From a virus: a DNA stretch of 21,441 nt. Positions 1 to 5,659 of this stretch are shown here, one piece after another (within the stretch, counting starts at the first letter, position 1; each line of letters begins with the position of its first letter). Location: IMG/VR virus record IMGVR_UViG_3300048592_000439, positions 1 to 21,441 of that record. The stretch is one strand, 5' to 3'. The translations under genes and the position numbers were made by a program. The notes beneath the pieces were generated by a model. The model was not told the DNA's origin. It saw nothing but the letters and a program-made list of their open reading frames with translations, and ran no database searches.

Positions 1-40
1 TACCGTTGCCTATTAGAGTGATTACAGGCCGCCTTCACAG

Positions 41-67
41 CCTTACATTATTTATGAGAATGTAAGG
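41..67. promoter_or_regulatory. 9-bp perfect inverted repeat upstream of the integrase gene
   Basis: CCTTACATT at 41-49 is the exact reverse complement of AATGTAAGG at 59-67, with a 9-bp AT-rich asymmetric spacer between them. It lies 50 bp before the integrase start. Two readings are possible: an operator for a repressor controlling integrase expression, or a core recombination site, since tyrosine recombinases bind short inverted arms around an asymmetric crossover spacer. The sequence alone cannot decide. No poly-T run follows, so a terminator is unlikely. Confidence 0.55.
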
Positions 68-117
68 AACGGCACAAAAACACCAGAAATGGGGTATCAG
101 GAATTGGAGAATCAAGA

Positions 118-1146
118 ATGACGAATTTGCCAGCCGTCCCGGTCGACCTCGGCGAGATGGCCAACCGCGTCGCCGCCGGCGCCGTGTTCGATCTGTATGC
201 CGATGAGATGTCGCAAGCCACGCTGGAGACGCAGGTCGACGCGCTCAACCTGTTCGCGCGCTACCTCGGCGAGAAGAAGCACGCGACCACCGGCCCGCGA
301 CTGGCCACCGACCCGGCCCAGTGGCGCGGCATCACCTGGGGCCTTGTCGAAGGCTTCAAGCAGTGGATGAAAGAATCGCAGGGGTTTGCCATCGGCACGA
401 TCAACAACCGGCTGAGCGTAGTGCGCACCTATGCCGCCCTCGCCCACAAGGCCGGCGTGATCGAACCCGAGGAGGCCTCACTCATTGCCGCGGTGACGAA
501 CATCCGTTCCGCCGCCGGCATGAACATCGACAGCCACCGCGCAACGACGCGCGTGAGCACGAAGAAGGCGAACTTCAACACGCTTTCGCGCCAGGAGGTG
601 CAGGCGCTGCTCGATCAGCCCGACACGCCGCGCGGCCGGCGCGATGCAGCAGTGATCGCCACGCTGTATTACTTCGGCACGCGCGCCGAGGAGGCCGCCG
701 GCATCCAGGTGAGCGACGTGAACATGATCGAAGGCCTGGTGCACGTGTTCCGTCCCAAGGTCAAGGGCACCGACCAGGCGCATGGCGTCTATGACCTGAA
801 CGCGCCGGAGTTTGCGCCGGCGCGCCGGGCGTATGAGTCCTACCATCGTCATGACGCGCCGCCGATCGGGATGTTCTTCCGCGGGTCGATCCAGAACAGT
901 GACGAGCTGGGTGATCACCCGATGACCCGCGTCACCATATCGCAGCTCGTGGCCACGCTGGGCCGGCGCATCGGCTTCAGCAACCTGAGCGCGCATGACC
1001 TGCGCCACACCGGCGCCACGCACATCGCCGCAACAGACAACAACCTGATCCGTCTGCGCGACTGGGGTGGCTGGAACTCGATTCAGATGCCGGCGCGCTA
1101 TGCGAAGCGCGCGAAGACGGCCAATGAAGGCGTGAGGTTTGGGTAA
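118..1146 (+). CDS. int: Tyrosine recombinase / phage integrase (Cre-like active site)
   Basis: Site-specific DNA recombinase of 342 aa, the usual length for this family. An N-terminal core-binding (SAM-like) helical domain covers about residues 15-130 and the catalytic domain about 150-335. Visible catalytic residues are R189 (in GTRAEEAAGI), the beta-hairpin lysine K214 or K216 (PKVKGTD), H293 and R296 (AHDLRHTGATH), W319 where most integrases have His, and the nucleophile Y328 (ARYAKRA). The Trp with a 9-residue spacing to Tyr matches Cre (W315/Y324). The start is supported by GGAG at 106-109, 8 nt upstream. It is the leftmost gene, as expected of an integrase near an attachment site, and is followed 45 nt later by the 1192 gene. 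A second recombinase of a different class lies at 4115, so which one drives integration is open. Confidence 0.95.
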   Translation: MTNLPAVPVDLGEMANRVAAGAVFDLYADEMSQATLETQVDALNLFARYLGEKKHATTGPRLATDPAQWRGITWGLVEGFKQWMKESQGFAIGTINNRLSVVRTYAALAHKAGVIEPEEASLIAAVTNIRSAAGMNIDSHRATTRVSTKKANFNTLSRQEVQALLDQPDTPRGRRDAAVIATLYYFGTRAEEAAGIQVSDVNMIEGLVHVFRPKVKGTDQAHGVYDLNAPEFAPARRAYESYHRHDAPPIGMFFRGSIQNSDELGDHPMTRVTISQLVATLGRRIGFSNLSAHDLRHTGATHIAATDNNLIRLRDWGGWNSIQMPARYAKRAKTANEGVRFG

Positions 1147-1191
1147 TACCAACTCATTAAATGAAACCACCGATTAACAAGGAGAAAAACA

Positions 1192-1761
1192 ATGTCAAGT
1201 ATGAAGTTCAGAATCACAGGAACGTCGCCACTGCTTTTGCACAACGGCCAAACGAGCGATCCGCTCAACGAATGGTCGAAGAAGCTGAAGAAGGTGACAA
1301 GCAAGCGAAACAAGACAGACGAAGACCACGCCGAAATTGGACGAATAGAGTTTTTCGCAGGACTCTACTCAGAGAATGGACGCATCGTCATTCCCGCTGA
1401 CGTGATAGATGCGTGTCTGCTGAATGGCGCGAAGCGCTTCAAGCTTGGCCAGAAGTATCAATCTGGCTGCTACGTGAAAGAAGTGGCCCCGCTTGTTTTT
1501 GATGGTGACAAATTGCCGTTCGACAAGCTCTATGAGCGTGGGCAAAACGCGCTTCGCGTTGCCGTTCGCGTTGGTCAAGCGAAGACGATGCGCACCCGCC
1601 CCATGTTCAATGAGTGGTCTATGACCTTCGATGTCGAATACTTCGAAGACACATTGGATGGCGATCAGGTTGAGTTGATTGTCAAGACCGCCGGCGAACA
1701 GATCGGGGTTGGTGATTGGCGGCCACGCTATGGTCGGTTCAAGGTGGAGATGGTCAAGTAG
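1192..1761 (+). CDS. Uncharacterised phage protein with RAMP/Cas7-like features, adjacent to the pentamer array
   Basis: A 189-aa protein. It resembles, from memory, a widespread family of unnamed phage proteins; I know no proven function. The start is set by AAGGAG at 1179-1184, 7 nt upstream. An N-terminal strand KFRITGTSPLLLHNG (5-19) is followed by a basic linker (30-42), then GRIVIPADVIDACLLNGAKR (63-82), which recalls the IPG-x-S-x-K-G-A-L-R turn and helix of RAMP/Cas7 proteins. Next come RVGQAKTMRTRPMFNEW (126-142) and a C-terminal glycine/aromatic/arginine motif GVGDWRPRYGRFKVE (172-186) similar in style to the RAMP glycine-rich loop. These similarities are by eye and remote. The stop codon overlaps the first base of the 5-nt-periodic array, so the array would be the 3' part of the same transcript. 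By eye the gene is richer in A/T than its neighbours, suggesting separate acquisition. An ssDNA- or RNA-binding role is inference. Confidence 0.85.
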   Translation: MSSMKFRITGTSPLLLHNGQTSDPLNEWSKKLKKVTSKRNKTDEDHAEIGRIEFFAGLYSENGRIVIPADVIDACLLNGAKRFKLGQKYQSGCYVKEVAPLVFDGDKLPFDKLYERGQNALRVAVRVGQAKTMRTRPMFNEWSMTFDVEYFEDTLDGDQVELIVKTAGEQIGVGDWRPRYGRFKVEMVK

Positions 1762-2085
1762 GTAAGGTCGGAGGCGTGGCGAGGCTCGGCAAGGCGCGGT
1801 CCGGCGCGGCGTGGCCCGGCTAGGCAAGGCCTGGTGAGGTGAGGAAATGTCGGGGGCGAGGTCGGGACGGGCGAGGCACGGTCGGGTGAAGTCAGGCGCG
1901 GCGCGCTCTGGCATGGCATAGTGAGGAAGTGTCAGGGGCATGGCGCGGCTAGGCGCGGCGAGGCGCGGCCGGGTGCGGCCAGGCATGGTAAGGAAGTGTC
2001 GGAGGCGCGGCGTGGCAAGGCCGGATGTGGTCGGGCATGGCGCGGCTTGGTGCGGTCTGGCAAGGCAAGGGAAGGATGGGTGAAG
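1761..2085 (+). repeat. Composite array: four ~20-nt conserved repeats alternating with runs of GGYNN pentamers
   Basis: The whole stretch has a 5-nt period. Four conserved units lie at 1761-1775 (shortened by exactly 5 nt), 1838-1857, 1920-1939 and 1987-2006, with consensus GGTRAGGAARTGTCRGRGGC. Each is followed by 2 nt that shift the phase (GT, GA, AT, GC) and then by uninterrupted pentamers: 11 (1778-1832), 12 (1860-1919), 9 (1942-1986) and 13 (2009-2073). By my count 42 of 45 pentamers start with GG and 43 of 45 have a pyrimidine third; positions 4 and 5 are freely variable. An extra GGTGA sits at 1833-1837. The phase continues into the 5' arm of a perfect hairpin at 2074-2103, where GGTGAAGGTC may be a degenerate fifth unit. 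The array starts at the stop codon of the 1192 gene and does not look like coding sequence. Possible roles are a structured or guide-like RNA, a protein-binding scaffold, or a G-quadruplex-prone tract; none is proven. Confidence 0.9.
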
Positions 2086-2103
2086 GTCAATCTTCACCCA
2101 TCC
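2074..2103 (+). other. Perfect 12-bp hairpin closing the pentamer array
   Basis: GGATGGGTGAAG (2074-2085) is the exact reverse complement of CTTCACCCATCC (2092-2103), with a 6-nt loop GTCAAT. The 5' arm still follows the pentamer phase, so the hairpin belongs to the array rather than to unrelated intergenic DNA. No T-run follows, so a classic intrinsic terminator is not supported. It may cap, stabilise or mark the processing end of an array transcript. Confidence 0.75.
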
Positions 2104-2116
2104 AGAGAGATTTCAT

Positions 2117-2140
2117 CCGACGAATGGAAACTTACGTCGG
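2117..2140 (+). promoter_or_regulatory. Leader hairpin A (GAAA loop) before the truncated recombinase gene
   Basis: A 24-nt hairpin: outer stem CCGACG (2117-2122) with CGTCGG (2135-2140), an inner part with two mismatches, closing G-C pair and GAAA loop at 2127-2130. It aligns without gaps to the hairpin at 2979-3002, with two fully compensatory stem changes (C-G to T-A and G-C to A-T). It ends just before the ribosome-binding site GGGAG (2148-2152), so it could be a translational or protein-binding leader, or a DNA operator. Confidence 0.65.
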
Positions 2141-2157
2141 AATATATGGGAGCAACG

Positions 2158-2565
2158 ATGAGCGAAGATCATGAGGCCTATGCGGCAACGCCAGAGATAG
2201 ACGATCTCGATGTTTGGCTGGGCGAATTGCACAGCGCGATTCATGCATGGCTATTCGCCGCCGGCATCACTGACGGGCCGGTGTTTGTGAAGCTGGCCTA
2301 CGGCAAGCTCACGCGCCAGCCATTGACCTGCGAGAGCTACATCAACGAGATCGTGGCGCGTGTGGCAGATCGGGCAGGGCTGGAAGTGAAACGCATCGCA
2401 CCGCACCGCGCCTTCAGAGCGTCACCGATCACTGCGGCTGCACACGCCGACGAAAACCCGGCGCTCATCTCCAAGCGAGCGCGGCACAAGAGTTTTGAGA
2501 CCACGAAGAAATACATTGACCGCAATGCCGGCGACGATGTGCGCGTCGGCAGGGCGGCGTATTAG
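2158..2565 (+). CDS. Truncated tyrosine recombinase catalytic domain (C-terminal half only), chimeric N-terminus
   Basis: 135 aa. I chose the start at 2158 because GGGAG lies 5 nt upstream and because the leader and first codons are duplicated at the 3021 gene. Upstream in-frame sequence is the repeat array and not coding. Residues about 18-135 match the C-terminal half of tyrosine recombinases: GITDGPVFVKL (36-46), the HxxR region degenerate as APHRAFRAS (H83, R84, R87), then ARHKSFETTKKYIDR (108-122) with H110 and the nucleophile Y119 nine residues later. The first catalytic Arg and the Lys are absent, and the HxxR spacing is off, so it is unlikely to recombine DNA alone. The first about 17 residues resemble those of the 3021 protein, suggesting fusion of a duplicated 5' region to a recombinase remnant. 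It may be decaying, or a DNA-binding regulator. The next gene's RBS overlaps the stop. Confidence 0.75.
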   Translation: MSEDHEAYAATPEIDDLDVWLGELHSAIHAWLFAAGITDGPVFVKLAYGKLTRQPLTCESYINEIVARVADRAGLEVKRIAPHRAFRASPITAAAHADENPALISKRARHKSFETTKKYIDRNAGDDVRVGRAAY

Positions 2566-2572
2566 GAGCAGC

Positions 2573-2971
2573 ATGGCGGCAAAAAGCGAAGTCGAAGTGA
2601 TTCAGTGGGCGCAGGAGAATCCTGTATACGCATTACTACTTGAGCAAGGCTTAACGCCACGGGAGATCGAGGAAGTGCGCTTCGCCAATCACTATGCTCA
2701 TGAGTTCCTGCACGGCACAGATGGGCACTCGCGCCTTGTGGTGATTGCAAAGCTCGCGGCAGCGCTATTCGAGGTGGCTGAGACGATAGGGTTGCACGGG
2801 CACATGCTCCAATGCCCCGACTGCAAAGAACAATTGACGAGTCTTCTGCTTTGCACGAAATGCGGTAAGCGGTTCGAGTTGGTTGAACAGGGCACACGCG
2901 CCGCGATGGATTGGGCGCAAAAACACATGCCCAGTGCATACGACGACATGATCAGCCACACAGAGTATTGA
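2573..2971 (+). CDS. Small zinc-ribbon phage protein, function unknown
   Basis: 132 aa. The start at 2573 is set by AGGAG (2564-2568), which overlaps the preceding stop codon, so the two genes are likely coupled. The N-terminal 75 residues are predicted helical with a conserved-looking segment RQ/EQGLTPREIEEVRF-type (25-37) and YAHEFLHGTDGHSRLVVIAKLA (41-62). A four-cysteine ribbon follows: C81 and C84 (CPDC), C94 and C97 (CTKC), typical of zinc binding. I do not recognise the exact family. The position between recombinase remnant and Ea22-like gene suggests an early or accessory phage function such as nucleic-acid binding, which is inference. Confidence 0.85.
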   Translation: MAAKSEVEVIQWAQENPVYALLLEQGLTPREIEEVRFANHYAHEFLHGTDGHSRLVVIAKLAAALFEVAETIGLHGHMLQCPDCKEQLTSLLLCTKCGKRFELVEQGTRAAMDWAQKHMPSAYDDMISHTEY

Positions 2972-2978
2972 TTGATGA

Positions 2979-3002
2979 CCGATATAAGGAAACTTATATC
3001 GG
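2979..3002 (+). promoter_or_regulatory. Leader hairpin B: perfect 10-bp stem with GAAA loop
   Basis: CCGATATAAG (2979-2988) and CTTATATCGG (2993-3002) are exact reverse complements enclosing GAAA (2989-2992). The hairpin ends 5 nt before GGGAGG (3008-3013), the ribosome-binding site of the 3021 gene. It is the counterpart of the hairpin at 2117-2140, and the preserved pairing despite base changes argues for function in RNA or as a palindromic operator. Confidence 0.75.
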
Positions 3003-3020
3003 AATATGGGAGGGCAAAGC

Positions 3021-3779
3021 ATGAGCGAAGAACGAGAGACCCACACGACAACGCCGGCGCTTGATCTGGACGCCATCGAAGCGCGGGCGAACGCTGCGAC
3101 GCCGGGGCCGTGGGAGAAGTGCGGCGCAAATGATGGACGCTGCGCGTGCGGGATGATTAACACGCCGTTGCCGCCAAATGGTGTTGACCCATTCATGTTT
3201 GCTTATCGCGCCATTGATGGTGTTGCAACAATCCCAATGCGCGATGAAGACTATCGCAACATTGACTTCATCGCCGCCGCCCGCACCGACGTGCCGGCGC
3301 TGGTGGCTGAGGTGAGAAATCTACGCGCTTACGTTGCGGCATTGGATAATGAAATAAAGGCGTTTTACGGTGAGCCAATCAACACGGCCCAGCGATCACC
3401 CGAGGCTACGACTGCGGTGCTGGTGCAAGAACTCGAAGAATGTGTGAGTGCGTTCTGCGCGTCGAAGGTGTTAAACCGAGCCGTGTCCAGTGCGGCGAAT
3501 GAGATGCAGTGTGCACGCGCTCGACTGTTGCGGCGGGGCTGGGCATTGGAGAGCGAGAACGCCAAGCTTCACACCGACCTCGAGCGCATCGGCCGCGAGC
3601 GTGACGACATGGCCAGAGCCAACGCCGAGCTGCAGCCACTTGCAAGCATAGCAAATGAAGTGATTGCATATCGTCGACGTGTTGGCCCTCTGGGTTTTCA
3701 GTTGGAGAAGCTTGACGACTATCTCAGCAAGGCGGGTTTACCCCTTGATGCACCAAACAATGAGCACGCGCACAAATAG
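3021..3779 (+). CDS. Ea22-like phage protein
   Basis: 252 aa from the start at 3021. An in-frame ATG at 3006 lies in the leader and is rejected because GGGAGG (3008-3013) is placed 7 nt before 3021 and the duplicated gene at 2158 uses the same start context. The N-terminal half carries the pattern LDLDAIEARANAATPGPWE (residues 14-32) followed by YRNIDFIAAARTDVPALVAEV (about 75-95), which is the recognisable signature of the phage Ea22-like/ead group of accessory proteins of unknown role. Residues about 175-235 are charged and probably coiled coil. The gene end overlaps the start of the next gene by 20 nt. Such proteins are common in the variable early regions of temperate phages, which suits the location. 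Confidence 0.8.
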   Translation: MSEERETHTTTPALDLDAIEARANAATPGPWEKCGANDGRCACGMINTPLPPNGVDPFMFAYRAIDGVATIPMRDEDYRNIDFIAAARTDVPALVAEVRNLRAYVAALDNEIKAFYGEPINTAQRSPEATTAVLVQELEECVSAFCASKVLNRAVSSAANEMQCARARLLRRGWALESENAKLHTDLERIGRERDDMARANAELQPLASIANEVIAYRRRVGPLGFQLEKLDDYLSKAGLPLDAPNNEHAHK

Positions 3780-3942
3780 GATTCTCGCCCTACCGCTGAT
3801 GGGCGTGTTGATCGTTGCGCACTGCTGGCAACTCAGCAATCAATTCTCTGTCATCTCTGCGCTTGGAATCGCCGTTTGGAGTTTTTACGCCGGCATGATT
3901 GTTCATGCGTTGATGTGTGACAAAAACGGAGGCGGCAAGTGA
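3760..3942 (+). CDS. Small two-helix membrane protein
   Basis: 60 aa when started at 3760 (alternative in-frame ATG at 3748). It begins inside the 3' end of the Ea22-like gene. Two hydrophobic stretches are visible, about residues 8-22 (ILALPLMGVLIVAHC) and 27-49 (FSVISALGIAVWSFYAGMIVHAL), with a short charged tail. The family is unknown. The stop TGA (3940-3942) overlaps the GTG start of the following gene, consistent with translational coupling. No strong ribosome-binding site is visible, so expression may depend on the upstream gene. Confidence 0.65.
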   Translation: MSTRTNRILALPLMGVLIVAHCWQLSNQFSVISALGIAVWSFYAGMIVHALMCDKNGGGK

Positions 3943-4118
3943 CCCGCAAACTCCCCCACCCTCGCCGGCCGGGCCGGCCCAAGCGCGCGCCAAACGTCGC
4001 ACGCTTGCCGGTCGTGCCGCGATCCAAGCTCAGCGCCTACCCGCCGCGCGTGCAACGCCTCATGCGCGCAATCGCCGCTGCTGAAGGCCAGCTCGAGCCG
4101 CAGCCGGAATCTGCATGA
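3939..4118 (+). CDS. 59-aa basic AT-hook-like protein (GTG start), coupled to the serine recombinase
   Basis: This short gene begins with GTG at 3939, overlapping the preceding TGA (GTGA), and has a strong GGAGG at 3928-3932, 6 nt upstream. It ends with TGA at 4116-4118, overlapping the recombinase ATG (ATGA). The protein is strongly basic at its N-terminus with PRRPGRPKRAP (residues 8-18), a GRP-core AT-hook-like motif, followed by a second basic region and an acidic end. No database family is known to me. Both overlaps and the RBS argue that it is translated. Its position immediately before a large serine recombinase invites the idea of a DNA-binding accessory factor or recombination directionality factor, which is inference only. 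Confidence 0.6.
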   Translation: MTRKLPHPRRPGRPKRAPNVARLPVVPRSKLSAYPPRVQRLMRAIAAAEGQLEPQPESA

Positions 4119-5659
4119 CGCGCATCGCCATTTACATGCGCTACTCCAGCGAGGAGCAATCCGAAGGCTGGAGCATCGAAGCGCAGGAACGCGGCTGCCG
4201 GGCGTTCGTCGCCGGCAAGCCTGGCTGGAACATCGTCGCGCTCTACACCGACGAGGCACGCAGCGGCAAGAGCACCGACCGCCCCGGATTTCAGGACATG
4301 CTCAAGGGCGCGCACGCCGGCGCCTTCGATGTGCTGGTGTGCCATAAGCTCGACCGCTTCTCCCGCAACCTGGTCGACGTGCTGCTCACGCTCGACGATC
4401 TGCAAAAGCACGATGTGACCTTTGCCAGCGCGACAGAGCCGATTGACTTCACCACGCCGCTGGGCAAGGTTGTGCTGATCATCCTCGCGTTCTTCGCCGA
4501 GTGGTATCTGCAAAACCTCAGCGCCGAGACCACCAAAGGCAAGCGTGAGCGCTTTCAGGCCGGCCTATGGAACGGCGACCTGCGCTACGGCTACACACGC
4601 AGCGCCGACGGCAAGCCCCAGCTCGTGGATGAATCGCAGCACGTGCGCACCGCCTATGAGGCATGCGCCGCCGGCAAGAGCGACACACAGGTGGCCGCCG
4701 CGCTGAATGCAGCCGGCTCGCGCACACTCCGCCTGCGCAGCAACAGCAGGATGAAAGCCGGCTACGACACGCCGATCGACGAGCGCCGGCCGTGGACGAA
4801 GGATGGCATCGGCGCATTGTTCACGCCGGAAGCCGCCGCGTTCTACTGCGGCCACACCACCTACATCGGCGAAGAGGAGCGCAAGAAGCCGAAGCACAAG
4901 CGCGAGATGCAAGTGCGGCGCAACACCCACCCCGCCGTTATCGATGATGAGCTGGCGCAAACGGCACTGGCTGCACGAGCGCGCCGGCGCAACCCCGGCC
5001 GGCTGGCCACCGTGCCACTTAAACATGACTACATCTTCGGCGAGCGCGTCGCCGTGTGTAGCGTGTGCGGCAAGCCAATGCGCGCCTGGCACAGCACCAC
5101 CGGCCAGAAGGCCTACTATCGCTGCGCAGCCGCCCAGCGCGGGGAATCGTGCACGGCGCCGGCGCGCCCGGTGGCTGAAGACGTGCTGGTCGATTGCATG
5201 AACGATTACATCGCCGATCTGGAACTGCCCGACGACTGGCGCGAGGCGATCCGCGAGGTGAACGCCCAGGACGACGCCCGGGCGCAGGCGATAGAGGCGC
5301 GCGAGCGGCTGGCCGGCCAGCTCAGGCGCATCAACTACCAGATCAACGCCGGCATGGTGCTCGACGATGACCTGCCCGGCATGGAGCGCCGCGCGCGATC
5401 GTTGAAGGAGCAGATTGAAACGATGGCCATTCCAGCGCCGGCACGGACCGTGGAGGCCGGCGAGCGCATGGTGCGGCTGCGGCAGATCTGGCCGACGGCC
5501 AGCAAATACATCCGGCGCGAGATCGTGCAGGCGATGTGCGCAGCGGTGATTGTGGACACGGAACGCCGGCGCATTGCCGGCATCAAGCCGCATCCGGAGT
5601 TCCTGGTGTTGTTTGATCGCACACGCCTGACCCGTGACGGCGACGTGTGGCGCATATGA
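4115..5659 (+). CDS. Large serine recombinase (serine integrase)
   Basis: 514 aa, typical for large serine integrases, which cut and exchange DNA between attachment sites through a phosphoserine intermediate. The N-terminal resolvase domain (about 1-145) has the nucleophile S11 in MRYSSEEQ, an early QxxR-like segment, and KLDRFSRN with D80, R81 and R84. The recombinase domain follows (about 155-285), then a zinc ribbon with C315, C318, C337 and C346, and a probable coiled coil (about 385-437), the element that controls direction in this family. The start at 4115 overlaps the upstream stop (ATGA). All key residues appear intact. It is the last gene of the rightward block, followed by inverted repeats and a terminator-like hairpin. 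Together with the tyrosine integrase at 118 it gives the element two chemically different recombinases. Confidence 0.95.
   Translation: MTRIAIYMRYSSEEQSEGWSIEAQERGCRAFVAGKPGWNIVALYTDEARSGKSTDRPGFQDMLKGAHAGAFDVLVCHKLDRFSRNLVDVLLTLDDLQKHDVTFASATEPIDFTTPLGKVVLIILAFFAEWYLQNLSAETTKGKRERFQAGLWNGDLRYGYTRSADGKPQLVDESQHVRTAYEACAAGKSDTQVAAALNAAGSRTLRLRSNSRMKAGYDTPIDERRPWTKDGIGALFTPEAAAFYCGHTTYIGEEERKKPKHKREMQVRRNTHPAVIDDELAQTALAARARRRNPGRLATVPLKHDYIFGERVAVCSVCGKPMRAWHSTTGQKAYYRCAAAQRGESCTAPARPVAEDVLVDCMNDYIADLELPDDWREAIREVNAQDDARAQAIEARERLAGQLRRINYQINAGMVLDDDLPGMERRARSLKEQIETMAIPAPARTVEAGERMVRLRQIWPTASKYIRREIVQAMCAAVIVDTERRRIAGIKPHPEFLVLFDRTRLTRDGDVWRI

Noticed and set aside
1-117. tRNA or ncRNA at the left edge as an integration target
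   Set aside because: No cloverleaf or CCA-type end could be drawn; only the 9-bp inverted repeat is evident.
1761-2085. CRISPR array
   Set aside because: Repeats are diverged and only about 20 nt, intervals are made of the same pentamer motif rather than unique spacers, and no cas1/cas2 or effector gene is present.
1369-2097. Long - strand open frame through the array giving a Pro/Arg/Ala-rich protein
   Set aside because: The 5-nt repeat has few stop codons on this strand in any frame and gives low-complexity peptides; it also runs antisense to the well-supported 1192 gene. No RBS or family pattern.
1921-2157. N-terminal extension of the recombinase remnant reading through the array
   Set aside because: Translation is array-derived low complexity (Gly/Arg/Ala), while 2158 has an RBS and a start context shared with the 3021 gene.
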